A stretch of DNA of 64,000 nucleotides, taken from Salticus scenicus. Taxonomy: Eukaryota > Arthropoda > Arachnida > Araneae > Salticidae. The notes beneath the pieces are model-generated. The model was not told the DNA's origin, did not search any database, and worked only from the letters and a program-made list of their open reading frames with translations. The stretch's first letter is position 1. Each line of letters opens with the position of its first letter. A program made the translations under genes and the position numbers. The stretch is taken from contig OZ005654.1 of assembly GCA_963930645.1 (NCBI GenBank), positions 43,020,686-43,084,685 of the forward strand. The letters run 5' to 3'. This document shows, piece by piece, positions 43,429 to 53,099 of this stretch.

Positions 43429-44643
43429 ATGGTTAAGGCTGCAGCATTTGAATCTTTTATAAGAGTTTTGGATAAAGAATACGGTAGGATCTCCACGCTG
43501 CCTTTTTCTTGTTGGTGCGACGGCGGTAAGGCCGAGGATCCAATTTTCAGACAGCATCGGCACATGATAGTGGTCGCGCCCATGGGTCTCTTCAAGAAAA
43601 TCTGGTCGAAAGTCAAACCTTACAAAAGACCTTGCAAAAACTACGCTTCGAAAAAATACGAGTTGATAGAATCTGCTATGCATTTGGTCAACACGCTGGG
43701 CTACGTTAGCAAGAGGAGGTCGAGGTGTTACTTTACGATAGGTGGCAAGAGACATAAAAAGGCTCCACTGAAAAACAAACATTTTTACATATTTCGGACG
43801 CTGCCAAAAGACTTCAGGTTGCCGCTGACATTGCAGTGGGACGGAGGCGTCCAAGGGGTTATGGATCTGGAAATATTTCGAAAGGCCTCGCTGCCTAAAT
43901 TAGCTTACAGTATAATAGTTGAAGAAAACGGAGTGTATAAACAAAAGATTAAACATTTTCACGCTTTCAGAGGCGGAATGGTGCTGCCTCTCAAAAGAGA
44001 GTTCGTTCCGACGGAAAACCAAACGCCTCAGATTCTATATTTGATGGGTGGTAAAAAGCTTTATCTGGATCGAGAAGACGTAGATGGGAACTGGCTGAGG
44101 GCTCAGGCTGAGAGAGGCAATTGCTTCTATGAATTGGTCGGGGACGAATTATGGACGCCGCCAAATAAAATCCAGAGTTATTTGAGAGACGCGAGGCCGA
44201 TCGTGGAGGCGAATTGGAAACTGGAATCCGAGATTAAGATTGTGCAGGGACAAGTTGTCGATTTGCAGAGAGAGATGGCTGACTTAAAAACACAATTTGC
44301 AGAAGAGATGGCTTCATTGAAAGCACAATTTGCAGAAGAGACGGCTTCATTGAAAGCACAATTTGCAGAAGAGAGGGCTTCATTGAAAAATGAAAACGTG
44401 TCTTGGAAAGAGAAATATCTGTCTCTCAAAGCCGAGAATGATAGAAAAATATCGGATTTGCGAAGAGAAGTGTCGTCTCTGAAAGAAGAGAATGCGTCTA
44501 TCAAAACGAAATATAAACGGTCGGTGATTGAGAACAAAAAATTGCGGGATAAGATAAACGAGCTACAGGACGAAGTCATAATGCAGCTGAAAAATGAGAA
44601 TGCTGAGCTTAGACGGAGACTGTCCAAATATGAAGACGCATAA
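43429..44643 (+). CDS. HUH-like domain plus coiled coil, 404 aa (C-terminal part of the broken gene, or a separate gene)
   Basis: Residues 26-51 (FSCWCDGGKAEDPIFRQHRH then MIVVAP) contain H43-x-H45 followed by a hydrophobic strand. Y92-V-S-K95 follows 47 residues later. An HxH motif plus YxxK is the layout of HUH endonucleases that nick DNA in rolling-circle replication (parvovirus NS1, CRESS Rep); the match is short and unproven. Residues 110-265 form a domain I do not recognise. Residues 268-404 are a long coiled coil with four 11-residue units ((A/T)QFAEE.ASLK). No SF3 helicase is present. No TATA box precedes the ATG at 43429, which favours it being the tail of the gene starting at 42903. 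AATAAA at about 44701 precedes palindrome 17. Confidence 0.65.
   Translation: MVKAAAFESFIRVLDKEYGRISTLPFSCWCDGGKAEDPIFRQHRHMIVVAPMGLFKKIWSKVKPYKRPCKNYASKKYELIESAMHLVNTLGYVSKRRSRCYFTIGGKRHKKAPLKNKHFYIFRTLPKDFRLPLTLQWDGGVQGVMDLEIFRKASLPKLAYSIIVEENGVYKQKIKHFHAFRGGMVLPLKREFVPTENQTPQILYLMGGKKLYLDREDVDGNWLRAQAERGNCFYELVGDELWTPPNKIQSYLRDARPIVEANWKLESEIKIVQGQVVDLQREMADLKTQFAEEMASLKAQFAEETASLKAQFAEERASLKNENVSWKEKYLSLKAENDRKISDLRREVSSLKEENASIKTKYKRSVIENKKLRDKINELQDEVIMQLKNENAELRRRLSKYEDA
44281..44388. repeat. 33 bp tandem repeat in coiled-coil coding region
   Basis: Three to four copies of a 33-base unit ending GCAGAAGAGA.GGCTTCATTG give hendecad (11-residue) coiled-coil repeats. Near identity of the copies points to recent expansion. 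Confidence 0.88.
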
Positions 44644-44721
44644 TTAAAAAATGTGAAATTAGAAAGTGACAATACTTTACAAAAGTCCAGGTCACATGAA
44701 ATAAACCAATCAACCAACCAA

Positions 44722-44724
<3 letters not shown>

Positions 44725-44798
<74 letters not shown>
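44725..44798. repeat. A(n)T(n) palindrome 17
   Basis: Left ACCAATCAACCAACCAACTT; right CAAAGCCTATA, then CTATATATAG at about 44826 and the CTCATTTTGTC / GCCGACAACGGTCATC orphan leader. Confidence 0.9.
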
Positions 44799-44819
44799 CA
44801 AAGCCTATATTTTTTTTGT

Positions 44820-45868
44820 GTCGCCTATATATAGAATGTCTAACATACCCACATCTCATTTTGTCTCGACTCCTGCCGACAACGGTCATCTAAATATCCG
44901 TTTGGAAAAGCCTGGCTTGGCTCTATATAAACTTTAGCCTTGCTGGCCTACCGGGTTTATAGAAATCATTGGGACCATTCCAGCGAAGTTGCCAGCTCTA
45001 TTTTGAGATACCTACATTGGCTGGATCCATAAAAATTTAAGAGGCTTCGATAAGATTCAAACAGGCTGAGGGTTGTCACGACAAACGGTGCCATTGAATT
45101 GAATTGCAGAGGCCATGCTTAGCAGGAACGCATTGAGAATAGCAGCCCATATTGTAAAAATGAAATAAAATATTTTTTATATCTGTATTTAAACATGCAG
45201 ACATTTCCGCGATACATTTTATTTCTATTTCTTTTAAATTCTAATGTCTAAATTTATAATATTAGCATATTATTTTTTTAATTTATAGAATACTCACGTT
45301 TTGTTTCCTCGACAACAAGTTTTGATAGAGGGACTTTGAAAATATTATCTGGACTCTGCATGCAACGATTTTAATTTCTTAAATGAGGCTTGTTTGAGAA
45401 TGTGACAAGAGGGTGTAAATGCTCGAATATTATCGCTGGCGACTGTCTCTTGTACCTGTGTTTATCGCAAAAACGATATGTACAGCTGGATTTGCGGTAC
45501 TTGAGAGTATGAGCTACAAATAGATAGGACCTACGTAAAAATGTAGAAATATTATAGAGCTGGGCTTTTATTTAAAATGTATTACCGTACAACTTGAAGA
45601 TTATTTGAAAAAAAAACTATGGTTAAAGTACCCACATCTAATTTTGTCTGCAGTCATCTAGTTATCCGTAAAATATTTTACCGTACAACGGATGAAAACA
45701 TTTTACGAATAACTAAATGACTGTTGTTGGCTAACGTCGAGTCAAAATGAGATGTGGGTACGTTAGCAATTCTACATATAGGTCACACGAAAAAGCCAAT
45801 GTTGTAGAAATGAATCCGTGAAGTTATAGACGCTGCTCCGTCCTTGAAGATGTATTGAAGGTCACACG
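44820..45868. other. Gene-free stretch with orphan leaders
   Basis: Contains a + strand orphan promoter (44826-44900), a truncated hr-like palindrome (45165), a copy of the 100 bp repeat (45411) and a - strand orphan promoter near 45720-45780. 'aaaatgttttaccgtacaac' words occur at 45575 and 45685. No frame of note. Confidence 0.6.
45165..45215. repeat. hr-like palindrome, left half only
   Basis: ATAAAATATTTTTTATATCT then GCAGACATTTCCGCGA, where the inverse arm should begin; a different sequence follows. A deletion through the centre is likely. Confidence 0.75.

Positions 45869-45947
<79 letters not shown>
45869..45947. repeat. A(n)T(n) palindrome 18
   Basis: Left TTGAAGGTCACACG; right GAGTGGGCGTGGCTTG, then ACTATATAAATG. 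Precedes the gene at 46114. Confidence 0.9.
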
Positions 45948-45948
<1 letters not shown>

Positions 45949-46067
45949 AGTGGGCGTGGCTTGTCTTCATACTATATAAATGACGGCTGCCGTACTCAAA
46001 TCATCATTCTGTTTCCAGCAACAGTCTTCTCCTGCCTTGTCCTGTTTACCATTGAAACAACATTTGC

Positions 46068-46075
46068 TATATATA
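46068..46075 (+). promoter_or_regulatory. TATA box of Bcl-like gene 3
   Basis: TATATATA 46 bases before the ATG, fitting the usual spacing here; a second box, TATATAAA, lies at 45973. Confidence 0.7.
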
Positions 46076-46113
46076 CGCCTATCTTCTAAATTTTATACCA
46101 TAACGCTTTGACA

Positions 46114-46761
46114 ATGAGCCATCGCATTGAAATCGCTTTCCATTATCTACTTCGAGACTGTGTTCAGTTGGCAAACGATTTGGATACTGAAGATGAGATG
46201 TTGGTCGACGACGCGAATTACATGGATTTAAAATTTAGTCTGAGAGAACATAAATTCGGTCTTTCAATTTTGAGAATGCTTGAAGAATATTTTCAGATTC
46301 CGCCCCAGCATACTGGTATTACTGTTAAAAAGGTCGGAGACATTATTGTCGAGCTGAAGAAAAAATTAAATGATATTATCGAGTCAAATTCGATATCTCC
46401 TAGAGTCAGTAACTTGTTTCGCGATAAAACGTTGACAAATCATAGCTGGCGAGGTCGCGATTGCTATCAGCCTTGGGTAATGGAGTGTTTGATTGTTACC
46501 GGACAATTTCTTGGAGAATGTTTTAACAAATTTCCATACAAATGTGATAAGTATTTCAATTTGGCATATGAAGCGTTAATGGATATTTTGATGGATAATA
46601 ATTTGCTAACTTATATCGCAGTGGATCTGTCTCTTGGGAGGGATCCGTTTGGCAAACCTGGGATTAAAGTAAAATCTATCTTGGACTTAGATGATTGGTG
46701 TTTCTTTACATTTCAGTTAAACGAAGAACAGGAGCAAAAATTGTACGAGAAGTGCCCTTAG
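46114..46761 (+). CDS. Family of 175-218 aa proteins, member 3 (215 aa; possible Bcl-2-like fold)
   Basis: MSHRIEIAFHYLLRDCVQLA opens the protein. It aligns along its whole length with the 39184 product (HKFGLSILRMLEEYFQIPPQ, YQPWVMECLIVTGQFLGECF, DPFGKPGIKVKSILD, TFQL). Between the second and third blocks lies NLFRDKTLT followed by a Trp. In Bcl-2 proteins an LFRDG-type run precedes the BH1 Trp, which is one basis for the weak fold suggestion. The stop at 46759-46761 lies 19 bases before the A run of palindrome 19, with no AATAAA between. Confidence 0.77.
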   Translation: MSHRIEIAFHYLLRDCVQLANDLDTEDEMLVDDANYMDLKFSLREHKFGLSILRMLEEYFQIPPQHTGITVKKVGDIIVELKKKLNDIIESNSISPRVSNLFRDKTLTNHSWRGRDCYQPWVMECLIVTGQFLGECFNKFPYKCDKYFNLAYEALMDILMDNNLLTYIAVDLSLGRDPFGKPGIKVKSILDLDDWCFFTFQLNEEQEQKLYEKCP

Positions 46762-46780
46762 TTAAAAATTACATTCTTTG

Positions 46781-46854
<74 letters not shown>
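46781..46854. repeat. A(n)T(n) palindrome 19
   Basis: Left ATTACATTCTTTG straight after the 46114 gene; right GGGTGGGCGTGGTTTTG, the promoter side of the gene at 46945. Confidence 0.9.
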
Positions 46855-46855
<1 letters not shown>

Positions 46856-46892
46856 GGTGGGCGTGGTTTTGTTCAAGGCTATGTTTATAACC

Positions 46893-46900
46893 TATTTAAA
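46893..46900 (+). promoter_or_regulatory. TATA-like box of the gene at 46945
   Basis: TATTTAAA, 45 bases before the second ATG of ATGATG; the same promoter is duplicated at 47730. Confidence 0.65.
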
Positions 46901-46944
46901 GGGTCCGATATTCTTAACACTCAAACATTTTTACAAAACTCTAC

Positions 46945-47601
46945 ATGATGGCTGACAATACAAATTCCATAGATCCAATGATTCACATGTACTATAATGA
47001 TTTGAAAATCAAAAATTATCCTTTCAAATGCATTTGTTGTAAGTTACATTTTTTACCAACTGAATACGAAAAACATTCAAAAATTCATGGAATCAATGCG
47101 AAAACTTCTTGCGTATGGTGTAATGGAGACTACAGCTGGGAATTCGGGAAAAAATTTCATAGCAATACCGTGAGACATTTATTGACTTGTTTTCGAAAAT
47201 TTATAGATAATAATGGAATTAGAGATGGGAGTATAGACTTAATGACAGATGTGGAGATAGACGAGCCGTATCCCGAAGAACTCATGAACGCCCGTCCGTT
47301 GTGCGCTGAGAACGATACTTTGCAGGGACAAATTATCCAGTTGCAGAGAGAGATGGTTGAATTAAAATCAAATTACGGAGAACAAATTGACGATTCGTTG
47401 ATAAACAAAAACGCGTCTTGGAAAGAGAAATACCAGACTCTGAAAGCGGAGAGCGATAGAAACATATCGGATTTGCAAAGAGAAGTGTTGTCTCTGAAAG
47501 AACAGCTTGTGTGCGTCAAAATGAAATATAATGCAACGGTGACTGAGATGCTGGATAAAATAAACGAGCTTCAGGACAAAGTGACAACAGCCGAAAATTA
47601 A
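46945..47601 (+). CDS. Zinc-finger/coiled-coil protein, 218 aa
   Basis: MMADNTNSIDPMIHMYYNDL is followed by C29-x2-C32-x11-H44-x3-H48 and C56-x2-C59-x12-H72-x5-H78. Next comes RHLLTCFRKF, shared exactly with the 42903 gene, and TDVEIDEPY...ARPLCAEN. It then passes directly into the coiled coil (QLQREMVELKSNYGEQIDDS and on), so the ~280-residue central region of the 42903/43429 gene, with the HUH-like motifs, is absent. The stop lies 17 bases before palindrome 20. The fingers suggest nucleic acid binding and the coil suggests oligomers; function unknown. Confidence 0.8.
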   Translation: MMADNTNSIDPMIHMYYNDLKIKNYPFKCICCKLHFLPTEYEKHSKIHGINAKTSCVWCNGDYSWEFGKKFHSNTVRHLLTCFRKFIDNNGIRDGSIDLMTDVEIDEPYPEELMNARPLCAENDTLQGQIIQLQREMVELKSNYGEQIDDSLINKNASWKEKYQTLKAESDRNISDLQREVLSLKEQLVCVKMKYNATVTEMLDKINELQDKVTTAEN

Positions 47602-47618
47602 AAAAAAATATTACTTTG

Positions 47619-47691
<73 letters not shown>
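47619..47691. repeat. A(n)T(n) palindrome 20
   Basis: Left AAATATTACTTTG from the preceding gene's 3' end; right GAGTGGGCGTGGTTTTG, a copy of the promoter side at 46855. Confidence 0.9.
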
Positions 47692-47692
<1 letters not shown>

Positions 47693-47729
47693 AGTGGGCG
47701 TGGTTTTGTTCAAGGCTATGTTTATAACC

Positions 47730-47737
47730 TATTTAAA
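47730..47737 (+). promoter_or_regulatory. TATA-like box of the gene at 47782
   Basis: TATTTAAA in a promoter nearly identical to that of 46945. Confidence 0.65.
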
Positions 47738-47781
47738 GGGTCCGGTATTCTTAACACTCAAACATTTTTACAAAACTCTAC

Positions 47782-48216
47782 ATGATGGCTGACAATACAA
47801 ATTCCATAGATCCAATGATACACTTATACTATAGTAGAATTGTTGATGGGAGTATAGACTTAAAGACAGATGTGGAGATAGACGAGCCGTATTCCGAAGA
47901 ACTCATGGACGAGTTGTGCGCTGAGAACGATACTTTGCAGGGACAAATTGCCCAGTTGCAGAGAGAGATGGTTGAATTAAAATCAAATTACGGAGAACAA
48001 ATTGACGATTCGTTGATAAACAAAAACGCGTCTTGGAAAGAGAAATACCAGACTCTGAAAGCTGAGAGCGATAGAAACATATCGGATTTGCAAAGAGAAG
48101 TGTTGTCTCTGAAAGAACAGCTTGCGTGCGTCAAAACGAAATATAAACCAACGGTGACTGAGATGCTGGATAAAATAAACGAGCTTCAGGACAAAGTGAC
48201 AACAGCCGAAAATTAA
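47782..48216 (+). CDS. Coiled-coil protein that has lost its zinc fingers, 144 aa
   Basis: The first 17 codons match the 46945 gene (MMADNTNSIDPMIH). An in-frame deletion of about 60-70 codons then removes both fingers. The protein resumes at DGSIDLKTDVEIDEPYSEEL and the coiled coil is almost identical to the neighbour. A second small deletion affects the ARPLCA segment. Promoter and 3' end are also duplicated, so the pair arose by a recent tandem duplication followed by internal loss. The stop lies 14 bases before palindrome 21. Confidence 0.75.
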   Translation: MMADNTNSIDPMIHLYYSRIVDGSIDLKTDVEIDEPYSEELMDELCAENDTLQGQIAQLQREMVELKSNYGEQIDDSLINKNASWKEKYQTLKAESDRNISDLQREVLSLKEQLACVKTKYKPTVTEMLDKINELQDKVTTAEN

Positions 48217-48227
48217 AAAAAATATTA

Positions 48228-48230
<3 letters not shown>

Positions 48231-48295
<65 letters not shown>
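48231..48295. repeat. A(n)T(n) palindrome 21
   Basis: Left AATATTACTT; right AAGGTGGGTGTGTCTTGAC, a variant of the GTGGGCGTGGC box, then CTATATATAC. Confidence 0.9.
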
Positions 48296-48298
<3 letters not shown>

Positions 48299-48299
48299 G

Positions 48300-50256
48300 T
48301 GGGTGTGTCTTGACTATATATACAATAGCTTTACTGGTTGGCTGTTATAAACCTTTCCAAGTTTATGCGGACATGATAGCTAGAAGACTGTTGCTGACGG
48401 ACCATGTAAGTATTATTTTTTTTACGTTCACGAAATCGAATAATTTTTTTTAATGTCTTCGGTATCTAGGTTGAGTTTCTAATGTCTACGTGACCAATAG
48501 CCTAGGTTGTAGTTCTAATATCTGCAGGACCCGTTTCTAATGGCCAATGTTGTATTTCTAACGTCTACATTCTAAGGGTCTATGTTAAGTTTCTAACAGC
48601 CTAAGTAAAATTTCTAATGTCACCTAGTTTGAAGTTATAATGTCTACATGGCTCGTTTCTAATATCTTAAGTTGAATTTCTAATGAATTCTTCTAGTGCC
48701 AATATTGGATGCGTACCGATTGTAATTTTCAAGGGATATGGCTTAGCTATAAGATAAATATGTATCTTGGTAAAATATACAGACTCGATAGCTAAATTTA
48801 AGGAATCTGAATTTAAAAATTTAATTTTTTCGTTTAAATTTTGCCGTGTAAAATTTAAATATTTTTAAAGACTAAGTGTGGCAGTCATTACAATCTGATC
48901 TCTAATTTTCAAGGGATATGGCTTAGCTATAAGATAAATATGAATCTTGGTAAAATATACCGACTCGATAGCTAAATTTAAGGGATCTGAATTTAAAAAT
49001 TTAATTTATTGGCTTAAAACTTGCATTTTTTTATGTAAAATTTAAAAATTTTAAAGACTAAGCTATATGTGCCAGTCATTATAATCTGATCTCTATAAAA
49101 AGATTTTCGAGAGACAGGATATTATGCCTCAGGATGCCCGGTTAAAATTACAATCAGATCTCTATAAAAAGATTTTTCGAGAGACAGGATATTATGTAAG
49201 CCTTTCCTCAGGACCGGTTAAAATTATAATCAGATCTATAAAAAATTGTTCGAGAACTATTGAAAGGACCTCTAACGGCCTAAGCTGAATCTCTAATATC
49301 ACCGTTTTAAAAGTCTATGTACAATGTCTAATGTCTGCCGTCGTAAGACTTAAACATTATCTAGTCGTGAAGAAATTGTCAGTGGATTTCATGAGGGCCA
49401 GAATCTAAAGATATCTCTACGCCCGTTGGCAAGAATCATGTAGGATAGCAGCTCTAAAAGGGTTGGCAGATTTAGAAAGATTTAAAAAATACTATATGCC
49501 TGTTGGCCGATCTTCGATTCACTATAGAGATGCGATGATTGTGAAAGTGTTCAAGAGAGTGTAAATGCTCGAATATTATCGCTGGCGACTGTCTCTTGTA
49601 CCTGTGTTTATCGCAAAAACAATACATTAGCTGAATTTGTGGTACTTGAGGGTGGGAGCTAAAAATAGATGGGGATAAATGTAGACATTTTATAGAGGTC
49701 TATACTAGCCGTAGCATTTAACAAGACTACCGATATCGATACATATTATTTTTTACCAAATACATGTATCCATTTAAAATTCTTACAATAGCCTTTAATC
49801 CATTAAACTGGCCAGTCCTACCAATATCGATACATATTATTTTTTTCCAAATACGTGTATCCATTAAAAATCTTACTATTCTAACCTTTAACAAGACTAC
49901 CATTAAAAAAATCTTATGCACTGATACGTTAAATCTTTCCAATATTGCCAAATCTTTAAAATTCCTAAAATTAGATCGAGATTTCGTGCTTGCATGACTC
50001 TGTTGGCGATACCAATAGGATGGCTAAACTCGATACGGCCGATTAGAATGTTGAGAAAGGATTTGAGAGAGGAATGTTTATATACTGCCAAGCCAGGCTT
50101 TTCCAAACGGATTAGATGACTGTTGTTGGCAGACAAAATGAGATGTTAGCCATTCTATATATAGGCTACACGAAAAAAACTAATGTTGAATAAATTAAGT
50201 TTGCTCCGTCAAGTTATTGATACTGATCCGTCCTTGAAGATGTGTTGAAGGTCACA

Positions 50257-50257
<1 letters not shown>
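48300..50257. other. Gene-free stretch, 2 kb
   Basis: A + strand promoter (CTATATATAC at about 48315) leads to no frame. 'tttctaatgtctac' words and reversed 180 bp units (48700-49090) follow. After them come reversed 'ATCCTGTC' blocks (49090-49250), a copy of the 100 bp repeat (49557), a duplicated 'tacatattattttttaccaa' block (49741, 49831) and a - strand orphan promoter at 50100-50165. Confidence 0.6.
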
Positions 50258-50299
<42 letters not shown>

Positions 50300-50326
50300 T
50301 ATTTTTTTTTTTTTTTTTTTTTTTTT
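50258..50326. repeat. A(n)T(n) palindrome 22
   Basis: Flanks GAAGGTCACAC / TGTGACCTTC are exact inverted copies that extend outward through the TCCTTGAAGATGTG words. Centre ATATATAT. Confidence 0.9.
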
Positions 50327-51566
50327 GTGACCTTCAACACATCTTCAAGGACGGAGCAGCATCTATAACTTGACGGATTATTCAACATTAGTTTTTTTCC
50401 ATGTAACCTATATATAGAATCGCTAACGTACCCACATCTCATTTTGTCTTGACGTCTGCCGACAACAGTCATCTAAATATCCGTTTGGAAAGCCTGGCTT
50501 GGCTCTATATAAACATTAGCATTGCTGACCTACCAGGTCTAAAGAAATCATTGGGTCCATCCAAAATTATTTTCGTGACTAGATTATAGGGTCTGGCAAG
50601 CCATCTGCATAATGATATAAATTTTCAGCCCCTATAATCGAGTATGAAATAAAATATTTTTTTTATTTGTATTTAAACATGCAGACATTTCCGCTTCGCG
50701 GAAATGTCTGCATGTTTAAATACAGATAAAAAAAATATTTTATTTCTATTTCTTTTTCCATGTAACCTATATATATAGAATCGCTAACGTACCCACATCT
50801 CATTTTGTCTCGACCATTGCAGTAATCTAAATATCCGCTTGGAAAAGCCTGGCTTGGCTCTCTAAACATTAGCATTGCTGGCCTACCGGGTCTAAAGAAG
50901 TCATTGGGTTCGTCCATCCATGACCAGTATATCTAATCATGTTATCATGAAACTAGTTTATGAAACGACATGGCCATATCATTAGAATAGCTATCCAAAA
51001 TTAGAATGGCCATCCAAAATTATTTTCGTGACTATTCGATCTCGTCCTGCGAAGTGTTGGATTTGCCAGCTCAGAATACCTATATCAATATTGGCTGGAT
51101 CCATAAAAATTTAAAAGAGGCCTCGATAAAATTGAAAGAGGCTGGGAGATAAACATAGTAGATGAATTGCAGACCAGGAAAACCGAACACGTAGAGAGTA
51201 GCAACCCATATTCTAAAAATTTAAACGTAATTATGAAAATAGTATTAACGAGATGCCATTCGTTTGCCAATGACAAGAGTAGCGGTTTTAATTTATAGGA
51301 TACTCACGGGTTTATTTTTTCGACAACACGTTTTGATAGAGGGACTTAGGCTTTGAAAATATTAGCTGGTCTCTCTCCAAGCAACAATTTTATTTTCTTA
51401 AATACGACTTAATTTTTTCGTTTTTACAGATTACCTTATGAAGGCTTAGTCTTTGAAAATATTGATTGGTGTCGTGGATCTATATAAGCATTAGCAAAAT
51501 AATTTAAATTCTAATGCGTAAATTAATTTATTTATTTGGAGATTGGTAATTCCAGATTGCTTTCAA
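50327..51566. other. Gene-free stretch with duplicated promoter blocks
   Basis: Two orphan + strand leaders (about 50405-50475 and 50765-50825) flank palindrome P4. The segment 50760-51280 is partly repeated at 53170-53710. No frame with protein character was found. Confidence 0.6.
50649..50743. repeat. hr-like palindrome P4
   Basis: Same arms as P1 but with centre CTTC in place of GAA(G), i.e. the core is inverted relative to P1, P2 and P5. Confidence 0.9.
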
Positions 51567-51876
51567 AGCCAATATTGTATAAATAACGCTATCCCATCCA
51601 ATTTTAAAGGAAACGGGTTTAGACATCAGGAGCTAGTTTATGCATGACCTTACAGTAGAAGAAATAAATTCCACTCCCACCCACCCTAATAGATATACTA
51701 TATATATACTATATATATAGACTACAGCGCCATCTACAATGAATCTGATTGGATAAAGAAATATAAATTTAGCAACCAACTGAGAAATATAACTTTAGAA
51801 ACCAATTGAGAAATATAACTTTAGAAACCAACCATCATATCAACCATCATATCAATCAACCAACCAACCAACTGTG

Positions 51877-51947
<71 letters not shown>
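51877..51947. repeat. A(n)T(n) palindrome 23
   Basis: Left ATCAACCAACCAACCAACTGTG; right CAGTTGGTTGGTTGGTTGAT, then TGTATAAATAGCGG. Perfectly mirrored inner flanks. Confidence 0.9.
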
Positions 51948-53026
51948 CAGTTGGTTGGTTGGTTGATTGATATATATTTTGTATAAATAGCGGCTCCGTA
52001 CTCAAGCTACATTCATTCTGTCTTCTAGCATATTTATTGAAAAAGCTTATTGGAACGTCTCTAGTTTATGTCTGGCAGATTAACAATACGCTATCCTATC
52101 CTGTTTCTAATCTATTCAAACTTTTTTACGATGATTAAGTATCACGAGCCAAATTTATTCTGGCCTCTGTGGCTTAATGATTCTGTATACATATTTATTA
52201 TGTCTTCCAAAGTCTCAAATAAGATTTCTACAATACAAGCTTAAAATATTTTACTTATGTCTCCCAGAACCCCATGTTAAATTTCTAACGTCACCACATT
52301 GAATTTGTAATGTCTGCATGGCCCGTTTCAAATATCTACCGTTTATGGCCTCCTCTCATGCGATTTTGTATGAATTGAAACGCGAACGCACATAGCCTTT
52401 GAAACGTAAAATATATAGTTTATGCTATGTCTGAAATACCTTGAAACGTTAAAAAATTGTCGTTACCCATGATTGTTTTCATCCATGAAAGGTCTTCTTG
52501 CGTGTTTGAGACATGAAATATTTCAAGAGAGTGTGAATGCTCGAATAATATCGCTGTCGACTGTCTCTTGTACCTGTGTTTATCGCAATAACTATACACT
52601 AGCTAAATTTGTGGTACTTGAGGGTTGGAGCTAAAAATAGATCGGACCGATGTAGAAATTTTATAGGACAGGCTTTTATTTAAAATGTTTTACCGACGAC
52701 TTGAAGATTATTTGGACTCATGTTGAGTAAATGAATCCGTCAAATTCTAGAAATCATTAGGTCACCAGTATATCTAATCATGTTATCATGAAACTGGTTT
52801 ATGAAACGACAAGGCCATATTATTAGAATGGATTTGAGAGAGGAATGTTTATATACAGCCAAGCCAGGCTTTTCCAAACGGATTAGATGATTGTTGTTGG
52901 CAGACAAAATGAGATGTTAGCCATTCTATATATAGGTTACACAAAAAAACTAATGTTGAATAAATTAAGTTTGCTCCGTCAAGTTATTGATACTGCTCCG
53001 TCCTTGAAGATGTGTTCAAGGTCAAA

Positions 53027-53029
<3 letters not shown>
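51948..53029. other. Gene-free stretch with orphan promoters
   Basis: A + strand TATAAATAGC at about 51985 has no gene behind it. A copy of the 100 bp repeat lies at 52533 and a - strand orphan promoter at about 52885-52940. No frame of note. Confidence 0.6.

Positions 53030-53099
<70 letters not shown>
53030..53099. repeat. A(n)T(n) palindrome 24
   Basis: Left TTCAAGGTCAAACTT; right CATGTGACCTTCAACG. TATATATAGG and TATATATAG boxes lie about 100 bases out on each side. Confidence 0.9.

Noticed and set aside
44178..44801. 207-codon - strand frame, and 43366-43854 - strand frame
   Set aside because: Both are shadows of the 404-aa + strand coding region, with Ser/Phe-rich composition opposite the coiled coil.
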